Source of the DNA: Ophthalmolycus amberensis
Lineage: Eukaryota > Chordata > Actinopteri > Perciformes > Zoarcidae
Reading direction: 5' to 3'
NCBI GenBank assembly: GCA_024529925.1
Contig: JAFEUB010001386.1
Span: 62,001-126,000 of the forward strand
DNA: 64,000 nucleotides
How positions within the stretch are numbered: position 1 is the stretch's first letter; the number at the start of each line of letters is the position of its first letter. The notes below the pieces were generated by a model, which worked only from the letters and a program-made list of their open reading frames with translations, was not told the origin of the DNA and made no database searches. The position numbers and the translations under genes were made by a program. Of this stretch, positions 25,601 to 37,600 are shown piece after piece.

Positions 25601-28600
25601 GTGCGTTACAGTCAGGTGATGTGCGTTACAGTCAGGTGATGTGCGTTACAGTCAGGTGATGTGTTACAGTCAGGTGATGTGCGTTACAGTCAGGTGATGT
25701 GCATTACAGTCAGGTGATGCGTTACAGTCAGGTGATGTGTGTTACAGTCAGGTGATGTGCATTACAGTCAGGTGATGTGCATTACAGTCAGGTGATGCGT
25801 TACAGTCAGGTGATGTGTGTTACAGTCAGGTGATGCGTTACAGTCAGGTGATGTGTTAGTCAGGTGATGTGCATTACAGTCAGGTGATGTGCATTACAGT
25901 CAGGTGATGTGCATTACAGTCAGGTGATGTGTTAGTCAGGTGATGTGCATTACAGTCAGGTGATGTGTTACATTCAGGTGATGTGCGTTACAGTCAGGTG
26001 ATGTGTGTTACAGTCAGGTGATGTGCGTTAGTCAGGTGATGTGCGTTACAGTCAGGTGATGTGCATTAGTCAGGTGATGTGCATTACAGTCAGGTGATGT
26101 GTTACAGTCAGGTGATGTGCGTTACAGTCAGGTGATGTGCATTACAGTCAGGTGATGTGCATTACAGTCAGGTGATGTGCATTACATTCAGGTGATGTGC
26201 GTTACAGTCAGGTGATGTACGTTACAGTCAGGTGATGTGCGTTACAGTCAGGTGATGTGCGTTACAGTCAGGTGATGTGCATTACAGTCAGGTGATGTGC
26301 ATTACATTCAGGTGATGTGCGTTACAGTCAGGTGATGTGCGTTACAGTCAGGTGATGTGCGTTACAGTCAGGTGATGTGCGTTACAGTCAGGTGATGTGC
26401 ATTACAGTCAGGTGATGTGCATTACAGTCAGGTGATGTGCATTACAGTCAGGTGATGTGCATTACAGTCAGGTGATGTGTTACAGTCAGGTGATGTGTTA
26501 CAGTCAGGTGATGTGCATTACAGTCAGGTGATGTGTTACATTCAGGTGATGTGCGTTACAGTCAGGTGATGTGCATTACAGTCAGGTGATGTGCATTAGT
26601 CAGGTGATGTGCATTACAGTCAGGTGATGTGCATTACAGTCAGGTGATGTGCATTACAGTCAGGTGATGTGCGTTACAGTCAGGTGATGTGCGTTACAGT
26701 CAGGTGATGTGTTACAGTCAGGTGATGTGCGTTACAGTCAGGTGATGTGCATTACAGTCAGGTGATGTGTTAGTCAGGTGATGTGCATTACAGTCAGGTG
26801 ATGTGTTACATTCAGGTGATGTGCGTTACAGTCAGGTGATGTGCATTACAGTCAGGTGATGTGCATTACAGTCAGGTGATGTGTGTTAGTCAGGTGATGT
26901 GCATTACAGTCAGGTGATGTGTTACAGTCAGGTGATGCGTTTTAGTCAGGTGATGTGCGTTACAGTCAGGTGATGTGTTACAGTCAGGTGATGTGTGTTA
27001 GTCAGGTGATGTGCGTTACAGTCAGGTGATGTGTGTTACAGTCAGGTGATGTGCGTTAGTCAGGTGATGTGCGTTACAGTCAGGTGATGTGCATTAGTCA
27101 GGTGATGTGCATTACAGTCAGGTGATGTGTTACAGTCAGGTGATGTGCGTTACAGTCAGGTGATGTGCGTTACAGTCAGGTGATGTGCATTACAGTCAGG
27201 TGATGTGCATTACAGTCAGGTGATGTGCATTACATTCAGGTGATGTGCGTTACAGTCAGGTGATGTACGTTACAGTCAGGTGATGTGCGTTACAGTCAGG
27301 TGATGTGCGTTACAGTCAGGTGATGTGCATTACAGTCAGGTGATGTGCATTACATTCAGGTGATGTGCGTTACAGTCAGGTGATGTGCGTTACAGTCAGG
27401 TGATGTGCGTTACAGTCAGGTGATGTGCGTTACAGTCAGGTGATGTGCATTACAGTCAGGTGATGTGCATTACAGTCAGGTGATGTGCATTACAGTCAGG
27501 TGATGTGTTACAGTCAGGTGATGTGCATTACAGTCAGGTGATGTGTTACATTCAGGTGATGTGCGTTACAGTCAGGTGATGTGCATTACAGTCAGGTGAT
27601 GTGCATTAGTCAGGTGATGTGCATTACAGTCAGGTGATGTGCATTACAGTCAGGTGATGTGCATTACAGTCAGGTGATGTGCGTTACAGTCAGGTGATGT
27701 GCGTTACAGTCAGGTGATGTGTTACAGTCAGGTGATGTGCGTTACAGTCAGGTGATGTGCATTACAGTCAGGTGATGTGTTAGTCAGGTGATGTGCATTA
27801 CAGTCAGGTGATGTGTTACATTCAGGTGATGTGCGTTACAGTCAGGTGATGTGCATTACAGTCAGGTGATGTGCATTACAGTCAGGTGATGTGTGTTAGT
27901 CAGGTGATGTGCATTACAGTCAGGTGATGTGTTACAGTCAGGTGATGCGTTTTAGTCAGGTGATGTGCGTTACAGTCAGGTGATGTGTTACAGTCAGGTG
28001 ATGTGTGTTAGTCAGGTGATGTGCGTTACAGTCAGGTGATGTGTTAGTCAGGTGATGCGTTTCAGTCAGGTGATATGCGTTACAGTCAGGTGATATGCGT
28101 TACAGTCAGGCGATGTGCGTTAGTCAGGCGATGTGCGTTACAGTCAGGTGATGTGCGTTAGTCAGGCGATGTGCGTTACAGTCAGGTGATGTGTGTTACA
28201 GTCAGGTGATGTGCGTTAGTCAGGTGATGTGCGTTACAGTCAGGTGATGTGCATTAGTCAGGTGATGTGCATTACAGTCAGGTGATGTGTTACAGTCAGG
28301 TGATGTGCGTTACAGTCAGGTGATGTGCGTTACAGTCAGGTGATGTGCGTTACAGTCAGGTGATGTGCATTACAGTCAGGTGATGTGCATTACAGTCAGG
28401 TGATGTGTGTTAATCAGGTGATGTGCGTTACAGTCAGGTGATGTGCATTAGTCAGGTGATGTGCATTACAGTCAGGTGATGTGTTACAGTCAGGTGATGT
28501 GCGTTACAGTCAGGTGATGTGCATTACAGTCAGGTGATGTGCGTTACATTCAGGTGATGTGCGTTACAGTCAGGTGATGTGCGTTACAGTCAGGTGATGT

Positions 28601-31600
28601 GCGTTACAGTCAGGTGATGTGCGTTACAGTCAGGTGATGTGCGTTACAGTCAGGTGATGTGCATTACAGTCAGGTGATGTGCATTACAGTCAGGTGATGT
28701 GCATTACAGTCAGGTGATGTGCATTACAGTCAGGTGATGTGTTACAGTCAGGTGATGTGCATTACAGTCAGGTGATGTGCATTACAGTCAGGTGATGTGC
28801 GTTACAGTCAGGTGATGTGCATTACAGTCAGGTGATGTGCATTAGTCAGGTGATGTGCATTACAGTCAGGTGATGTGCATTACAGTCAGGTGATGTGCAT
28901 TACAGTCAGGTGATGTGCGTTACAGTCAGGTGATGTGCGTTACAGTCAGGTGATGTGTTACAGTCAGGTGATGTGCGTTACAGTCAGGTGATGTGCATTA
29001 CAGTCAGGTGATGTGTTAGTCAGGTGATGTGCATTACAGTCAGGTGATGTGTTACATTCAGGTGATGTGCGTTACAGTCAGGTGATGTGCATTACAGTCA
29101 GGTGATGTGCATTACAGTCAGGTGATGTGTGTTAGTCAGGTGATGTGCATTACAGTCAGGTGATGTGTTACAGTCAGGTGATGCGTTTTAGTCAGGTGAT
29201 GTGCGTTACAGTCAGGTGATGTGTTACAGTCAGGTGATGTGTGTTAGTCAGGTGATGTGCGTTACAGTCAGGTGATGTGTTAGTCAGGTGATGCGTTTCA
29301 GTCAGGTGATATGCGTTACAGTCAGGTGATATGCGTTACAGTCAGGCGATGTGCGTTAGTCAGGCGATGTGCGTTACAGTCAGGTGATGTGCGTTAGTCA
29401 GGCGATGTGCGTTACAGTCAGGTGATGTGTGTTACAGTCAGGTGATGTGCGTTAGTCAGGTGATGTGCGTTACAGTCAGGTGATGTGCATTAGTCAGGTG
29501 ATGTGCATTACAGTCAGGTGATGTGTTACAGTCAGGTGATGTGCGTTACAGTCAGGTGATGTGCGTTACAGTCAGGTGATGTGCGTTACAGTCAGGTGAT
29601 GTGCATTACAGTCAGGTGATGTGCATTACAGTCAGGTGATGTGTGTTAGTCAGGTGATGTGCGTTACAGTCAGGTGATGTGCATTAGTCAGGTGATGTGC
29701 ATTACAGTCAGGTGATGTGTTACAGTCAGGTGATGTGCGTTACAGTCAGGTGATGTGCGTTACAGTCAGGTGATGTGCGTTACAGTCAGGTGATGTGCAT
29801 TAGTCAGGTGATGTGCATTACAGTCAGGTGATGTGCGTTACAGTCAGGTGATGTGCATTAGTCAGGTGATGTGCATTACAGTCAGGTGATGTGTTACAGT
29901 CAGGTGATGTGCGTTACAGTCAGGTGATGTGCGTTACAGTCAGGTGATGTGCGTTACAGTCAGGTGATGTGTTACAGTCAGGTGATGTGCGTTACAGTCA
30001 GGTGATGTGCGTTACAGTCAGGTGATGTGCGTTACAGTCAGGTGATGTGCGTTACAGTCAGGTGATGTGCATTACAGTCAGGTGATGTGTTACAGTCAGG
30101 TGATGTGCGTTACAGTCAGGTGATGTGTTACAGTCAGGTGATGTGCGTTACAGTCAGGTGATGTGCGTTACAGTCAGGTGATGTGTTACAGTCAGGTGAT
30201 GTGCGTTACAGTCAGGTGATGTGCGTTACAGTCAGGTGATGTGCGTTACAGTCAGGTGATGTGTTACAGTCAGGTGATGCGTTTCAGTCAGGTGATATGC
30301 GTTACAGTCAGGTGATATGCGTTACAGTCAGGCGATGTGCGTTAGTCAGGCGATGTGCGTTACAGTCAGGCGATGTGCGTTACAGTCAGGCGATGTACGT
30401 TACAGTCAGGTGATGTGCGTTACAGTCAGGTGATGTGCGTTACAGTCAGGTGATGTGCGTTACAGTCAGGTGATGTGCTTTACAGTCAGGTGATGTGCAT
30501 TACAGTCAGGTGATGTGCATTACAGTCAGGTGATGTGTTACAGTCAGGTGATGTGCATTACAGTCAGGTGATGTGCATTACAGTCAGGTGATGTGCATTA
30601 CAGTCAGGTGATGTGTTACAGTCAGGTGATGTGCATTACAGTCAGGTGATGTGTATTACAGTCAGGTGATGTGCATTACAGTCAGGTGATGTGTTACAGT
30701 CAGGTGATGTGCATTACAGTCAGGTGATGTGCGTTACAGTCAGGTGATGTGCGTTACAGTCAGGTGATGTGCGTTAGTCAGGTGATGTGCGTTACAGTCA
30801 GGTGATGTGCGTTACAGTCAGGTGATGTGCGTTACAGTCAGGTGATGTGCGTTACAGTCAGGTGATGTGCGTTACAGTCAGGTGATGTGCGTTACAGTCA
30901 GGTGATGTGCTTTACAGTCAGGTGATGTGTTGCAGTCAGGTGATGTGCGTTACAGTCAGGTGATGTGCGTTACAGTCAGGTGATGTGCGTTACAGTCAGA
31001 TGATGTGCGTTACAGTCAGGTGATGTGCGTTACAGTCAGGTGATGTGCGTTACAGTCAGGTGATGTGCGTTACAGTCAGGTGATGTGTTACAGTCAGGTG
31101 ATGTGCGTTACAGTCAGGTGATGTGCGTTACAGTCAGGTGATGTGTGTAACCCTCGACGTCCAGGCATCCGTTGTCAGAGCAGCAGCGGGTTCCTCGGAC
31201 GTTTGATTCTCCTCTCGTGCTTTTGTTTTCTTGAGTTACGGTTTGGCTGAAATGGGCTCGTGAAGGAATTGTGTAACGGGGCTCAATAACATTCAGCAGG
31301 TTCATGAAGCTGCGTTTACCACCACAGAGTCCGGTCTCATGTCCGCCGCTATAAATGTACCAATCGCCGTGGTGATGCTTTAGCCCTGTTCTATCGGTAG
31401 TGAACAGCTGCTTAAACGCTTCGGGGAGAGTTTGAAGCGTGTGTGCTGCTCCAGGTGTTCGTTTAGTTCCACTCACTGCCACACTGGGGTGCAGCATAGT
31501 GTTGTTGTTTTATCCACCACTCTCTCGCCATCGCCCTCATAGTTCACAGAGAAACCAACGTGGCTCCAAACACCAGACCTGCAGGCCGTTGGAGGATCTT

Positions 31601-34600
31601 CTAGTTCTGGTCTATAGCCATACTGCAGCGAGCTAGCTTCATGTAGCCGCTACACTGTAGCGTGTCTCACAGCGCTAAAGTGCCGACTGGAGTAGAACGT
31701 GTTTCTTTGGTGGTGGGCGTGTCAGAGAGCACGCTGTCCGTTACGTCATGTGGGTTGCCAGTTTGACAACAGTGGCTCCACCGAAAACATAATATTTCCC
31801 ACAATTTAAGCTTCTGCATTTTCTGCGTGTCTTGTTCTGTGTTTTTCTGTCTAACTATGTGTTTCTTGTGTTGCTGCCTGTCTTGGCCAGGTCTCCCTTG
31901 CAAAAGAGATTTTTAATCTCAATGGGACTACCTGGTTAAATAACGGTTTAAAAAAATATATATATGTATTTTTTTTTTATTCAAACGTATTGTTCGGTTC
32001 GTCATGCGTACCGAACCGTGAGCCTCGTACCGAACGGTTCAATACGAATACGCGTATTGTTACACCCCTAAAAACCACGAATTCCTGGCCAAAAATCTGC
32101 GTTATATTTACTGCACATCGATATTGGAACACAAAGCTAACAACTACCGAGCTAATCAATACATCGCTTAGCATTAGCATTCGACGCAGAACCCATAAAT
32201 GCCTTCGGTTTTTCTCTCCGTGGAACCACTACAAAGCTGTGAGTCAACAACGGCAACACAACAGTTCCCTTCACCGGAAAAAATGATCGCCATCTGAATC
32301 AGAATCAGAACTGCTTACCTGCTTACCTTTATGAAAAAAATCACAAAAATAACGGCGAAAATTGTCCGGTTCAAAGCTAGAATCATTGTTGGCAACTGCA
32401 TCCTGTCTGTTTCTCATCTGTTTCCTGTAGAAGGGGGGTCAATCTAACTTGTCGGACCCGGGGGTGGGTGGTCAGACTTTTGGCGAATGGAATTTTACGC
32501 TCGGGGATGCCGGCACTTTGCATCTTTACTCGCTGAAAATTCTGTCAATCAACACCCGGCTTTCGACACCGCCTTCCTGAGACTCTGACGCGTCGAAGGC
32601 GGGCTCATTGACTGAAATCGACCGATGATAGGCTGAGCTAGAGCCCCATACACACACAGCAACTGAGAAAATCCCATGGATGACAGCCAGAAACAGGCTC
32701 TGAGAGCACCCTGGCTCTCAAAATGATTCTAAACGGCTGTATTTGGATGTATTGAATAATATGAGTGATAAAAAAAGTGAAATATATAAAAGTACAATGT
32801 AAGAGCTGCAACAGCTGGTTCCAAAATGACGACCTCGCATGACCTCTCTGTACTAAAGCCTCTTATTCTTCACTTTATCCCAGCCGAACGTTATTCTAGG
32901 ACTACTGATCGGTTGTGCTATGATTTGGGAGAGTTTTTAGGCTGCCAGCTGCATTATTTCAAAAACATAATATCAATAAAAGTCCCTTTTTTTCAGGCGA
33001 ACCTGAATATTTTCAATTTGAGCACTATCTTAATATCTAATAATTTGTGTAATATCTTCATGTACTATATTAACCAGCAACATATACACAATATTTACCC
33101 ATCTGAACAATCTCACAAGTGTTATCTGAATTATAGCATCAAAAATGATTAAAATAGACCTTGTAGTTACAGAATTGTGGTCTCTTTTGTATGGGTATGC
33201 CATTTTCGAGCAGAGGCCTAAAAATAGGGCTAGAGTGTAAGAGGATATTATTAACTTAAGAACCACTGTACGAGTGGTTCTTGCATAATGCTGCGTTCAC
33301 ACCAAACGCGGCGCGAATTATTCGCGCGAGTAGATTACATATAAAGTCTATGCAAAGACACGATGAGACTGGCGCGGCGCGAATTTGCGATAGCGAGATC
33401 GGCGCGAATTTGCGATAGCGAGATCGGCGCGGATTTGCGGTGTTTCAACTCACGCCAAATTTTTCAACTTCGGTGAAATATTCGTGTGACGCTGTGGCGC
33501 GATAGCCTATCAGCGTTGACTTGCTCCCCCTGTCATCACTGACTTCCTGCCGTTGTTGAATCAGGAAATAAATACTGTAGCCGTCTGTGTTCACCCAGAG
33601 CTCTACGATACCTCATATCAACAGAGACCGGACCAAACTATGTGTATACATGTGTGTGTGTAAACCATATGGCAGGGGTTCTTAACCTTTTTGACCACGG
33701 GGCCCAACTTTTCAAGTACAAAGTGTCCCGGGGCCCACTCTGACTATATGCATCAAAAGTGTCAGAAAACCTGTAGGTCATACAGAAACAGAGCAGTGGG
33801 CCTTTGGAGTCAGTAAAAATTGAAGATGTTTGTCTGCATAAAATAAGTATCTTTCAGTATAAATAACTGCCTGTGGCTGTATCTGTACAGTAAAGGACAG
33901 TATAGGGCTGTAACTACACTATCAGTGAACAACTGCCTCAAATTTGAAGAATTGGATAAAGTATGACCATTCTACAGTGTTTCTTCCATGAAGAGATCCA
34001 GGCGGAGCTCTAAAAGGACATTTGGAGACCCAAATGGACACATGGTAACCAAATGATATTCTGACACACTAAAGGTGTTTCTCCCTTTATATTTTGATAT
34101 ATTATTTTACTTTTATTTTTAGCCTTTGCAAATTGCAAAAACTATGTATATAAGGTCGAAGACATGGTGTGTGAGTAGCGGACTTGCTGTGCGTAATGGC
34201 TGCGACCGAGCGCACGATCGAGTATGAGAATAGCTCAGTTATGCAAACGTTGGTTGACGGCTTATATAAGAGGAAGATACGGTTTGTACTATAAGTACTA
34301 GCGTTTTCTGAAGCCAGTAGCTCCATGGTAACATCTGCTAGCACGTTCTCGGGTCTGTAATGTGTCTTTTTCCGTCGAAATGCTGCAAGATACGACTTGC
34401 AGCGGTTATGGCGACTTTGGACAGTGTGTGTGTGGGCTCCTTTTGTGGAAAATCCATAAGAAATTAAAGAAAATCTATGATTTCTTTGCAAAGATGAGGA
34501 TTTTGGGCATGCTGGGATACCAAACACGGACATGTTTTGTGACGTATTTGCGCAAACAAGCTGTAGGAACGGAAGGGGAGGGGATCGAGGATGCCGGTGT

Positions 34601-37600
34601 CCTCGCGGAGTTGAACAGGCAAAACCCTTGTTAAATAAATGAGATGATAGAATGTGATGATCACAAAGACATTTATTATCATGTGTATGTAAACCTGCAT
34701 ACACAACAAGAAGCCCAACAGGCTTTCCCACGAGCGTTGGATGTTTGGTCGCTACGTGTCGCTTTATTTTTGAAGGCTTCAGTGCTTCGTTTGACAGCAT
34801 TAGCCCACATTCCACACACTAGGCCAGGGGTCGGCAACCCGCGGCTCGCGAGCCGCATGCGGCTCTTTAGCCCCTCTGTTGCGGCTCCCTGAGTCTTTGT
34901 GCAAAAAATAAAAAAATAATCTTTTTTTATTTATTTTAATGTTTTTTGTCAGTGGACAATCTTTCAAAGGGAACACCTCATATCTTGGAGTTTGAGGTGA
35001 TACTGTGTCACGGAAAATAAAAAACGTTTTAATATTTAGTCAACTAAAATGTGCGTCACATCCTATTACGTCGCCGTCAAGCGCCTTCCCCTGCAGGTGG
35101 CTCATCGTGATTGCAGACTCGGTAAGGTTATCAATGGATAAATCCAAAAAAAGAAACCTCCTGGAAGAAAATAGAAAATAGAGAATTTAATTCTGCGTGG
35201 ACGTATTTATTTGCGTTCACTGCCAACAACGCTGGCCTACCTGTATGCTTAATATGTGGCGAGAAATTTGCAAGCAACAAAAAATCGAATGTTGAAAGAC
35301 ACTTTCAGACCAAACACACAGCATTTGCTGAAAAATATCAAGCTGGAGATGCGCTAAATATCGCTCCCGCCTCACAGATGACAGCCTGCAGTCCTGTTTG
35401 AAGCTCAAAGTCACATCTTACAGCCCTGACATAGAGAAACTCTGCAGCGATGTTCAGAAACAAAAGTCACATTAAACAGGTGAGAACGCTATCATTTAAT
35501 AGGCTATTATCTTGGAGAAAAATATTTATTTTAGATCCTGAACTGATGTAGTTGTGTTTTTATGTTCAGGCGCGACGGTTGATGGCTGTACGTGTCTGAG
35601 GAAAGAAGAGGATGACATCGCACTGAAATGGACTTTAGTCTTACTTAAATACAAACTGCCTATTTTTTTATCTATACTCATTTTAAGATATTAGGCTGCA
35701 GCTATATGTTATATTTATTTCAAAGTAAGCTACTTTTTATTTAATATTTTTTCCACAAACATGGGGAGAGGACCCAAATAGACTTGACTTGTTCTGTGTT
35801 TGATTCACTTCTGCAGCTATATGTTATATTTATTTCTAAGTTATTTCCCACAACTATGGGGAGGACTCAAGGCCTGCATAGTTCTGTGTTTAGTTCTGTG
35901 ATCTCAATGTAGGCCTACACATGCCAGTGTATTTTTCTTCTCCTCTTCATGAAAGTTAAAATAGCAATAAAATGTCAATAATTGTCTTTATTCTTGTTCT
36001 ATTATTTCATAAATACAACAAACTATAGTTTTTGTATATATAATATAACTATATATAAAACGTATATAAGGTGTGATATCGAATAGCTTTTGCGGCACCA
36101 GACACATTTTATTTGGTGGAAAATAGAGCAAAATGGCTCTTTGGACAGTAAAGGTTGCTGACCCCTGCACTAGGCCCTCGCTCTGCCTCGTTGCCTCCGT
36201 TCACAAAGCCGTACTTAAGAAAGTCAGGGTTGTACTTGCGCACACATTTAGACTTTTGGGGGATATGGCACCACTGTAGTCTTCATTTTTTCTTTTTAAT
36301 AACTTATCCATAACTTTCGCTACAGGCTAGCGGCTAGCTGAGTGTCTTCTTCTGCTTATTGGAGCTTGTTAAACAACTGACTGACGCATTACCGCCACCA
36401 GGTGGTGGGAAGCTATATTGTAACTGAGCGTCTCATGGATAACAGTAATATCTCTGGTGTCTTCAATTGATAACCTATGCGGTCCCGCGGCCCTCGCGGC
36501 CCACAGCTGCAAAACTGAAAGTTTTTCGCGGCCCTCTAGGTGGCGCCCCATGGTTAAGAATCACTGCCATATGGTACAAACAATGAAGACGCTGCCGCAT
36601 TTACGTCTACATGACGTTATTCTGAGTGTTGGTGGAGCTGCTACAATGTTAGCATCGCCTAGCACCGATCCATCCGAGCTCCATTGAGAAGACAAGTACA
36701 AATCGGCATCATTACGTAGTTATTTCGGAGTCCCTTTTTGTCGGTTTATTGCCATTAAATCACAGCCAAATCAGTTTATTTTGTGTTCCTACAGCTGTAG
36801 TAAACAGCGACGTGTGGCTTTCTAGACACAGTGAATACAGCTCGATAAAATCCACGGAGCTCCTCTGAACAACATTATGAACCAGACATGACGTTTAGTT
36901 TCCCGGGATATCTGTGACTTCCACAACACGTAGTAAGCAGAAATAGAGGTTATTTTTTCCATGGTTAATGGTGGACAGTTGAACGGCTTTCAGGGCGATA
37001 AGCCCCGCCCCCTCCGGCGCGATTCGCGCGAATGTACACAAATGGTCCCCGGCGAGACCGCGTTTGGTGTGAACACGCCATAAGGCCATGTACCGAGATT
37101 TATCTAATATCTGGTGAGTAGAGTCACAACATTAAATTGTATTATTTTGCAGCATGATGAGCTCTGTTATTTCTGTGTTGCACCTGATGTGAGTAGGCGG
37201 TAGCACACCTGGGCACTCGGTGTAGTCTGCCTACCCACTAGTTGCCTCAACTTAGAGCTCAGTTTTGTTTAGTTTATGTTTGACAGGACATTAAAAAATA
37301 TTAAGTATAGTGTTAAGCCTTTAGAGCTTTTAGAAAGTAAGATCATAATAAGGAATTGCTTTTATTACCTTATTCTAGGTGTATCTAGGTGTATCTAGGT
37401 GTAGTTATGGATTCAGACCTCAACCTGAACAGCCATATCAAAACAATTACAAAATCAGCCTATCATCACCTGAAGAATATATCAAGGATTAGAGGACTTA
37501 TGTCTCAACAGGATTTGGAAAAACTTGTCCACGCATTTATCTTCAGCAGACTGGACTACTGTAACGGTGTGTTTACAGGTCTCTGTAAAAAATCCGTCAG

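Larger units (their letters stand above)
33673..36566. mobile_element. hAT element B, copy 2, with nested hAT-A
   Basis: Left CAGGGGTTCTTAACC and right GGTTAAGAATCACTG are inverted repeats; exact TSD CCATATGG (33665-33672, 36567-36574). It is a deletion derivative of the transposase-bearing copy at 49372. Only the N-terminal coding end remains (MDK.. and [13 protein letters not shown] at 36.2-36.3 kb, then [18 protein letters not shown] at 34.75-34.82 kb, minus strand), and hAT-A copy 2 is inserted in that BED-finger region. Confidence 0.92.
33289..37080. mobile_element. TIR element (PIF/Harbinger-like?) interrupted by hAT-B
   Basis: Termini TGCTGCGTTCACACCAAACG and GCGTTTGGTGTGAACACGCCA are inverted repeats; TAA flanks both sides (33286-33288, 37081-37083), which would fit a 3-bp TSD of PIF/Harbinger type. 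Its own sequence is about 890 bases, GCGCG-rich in the arms, non-coding. The superfamily is an inference from TSD length only. Confidence 0.7.

Noticed and set aside
22353..31149. Regular short repeats that resemble a CRISPR array
   Set aside because: There are no unique spacers; the units are directly abutting variants of one 20-mer in a vertebrate genome. It is a minisatellite.
31114..31497. 127-codon minus-strand frame next to the minisatellite
   Set aside because: It starts in the element's right arm and runs into the array. A TLPEAFKQ word is faintly hAT-like, but no catalytic motif is present. Not called as a gene.
34102..34815. 237-codon minus-strand frame, and its match at 6414-6731
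   Set aside because: The shared frame follows from the shared hAT-B DNA. Only the first 30 codons are true transposase; the rest is non-coding interior.
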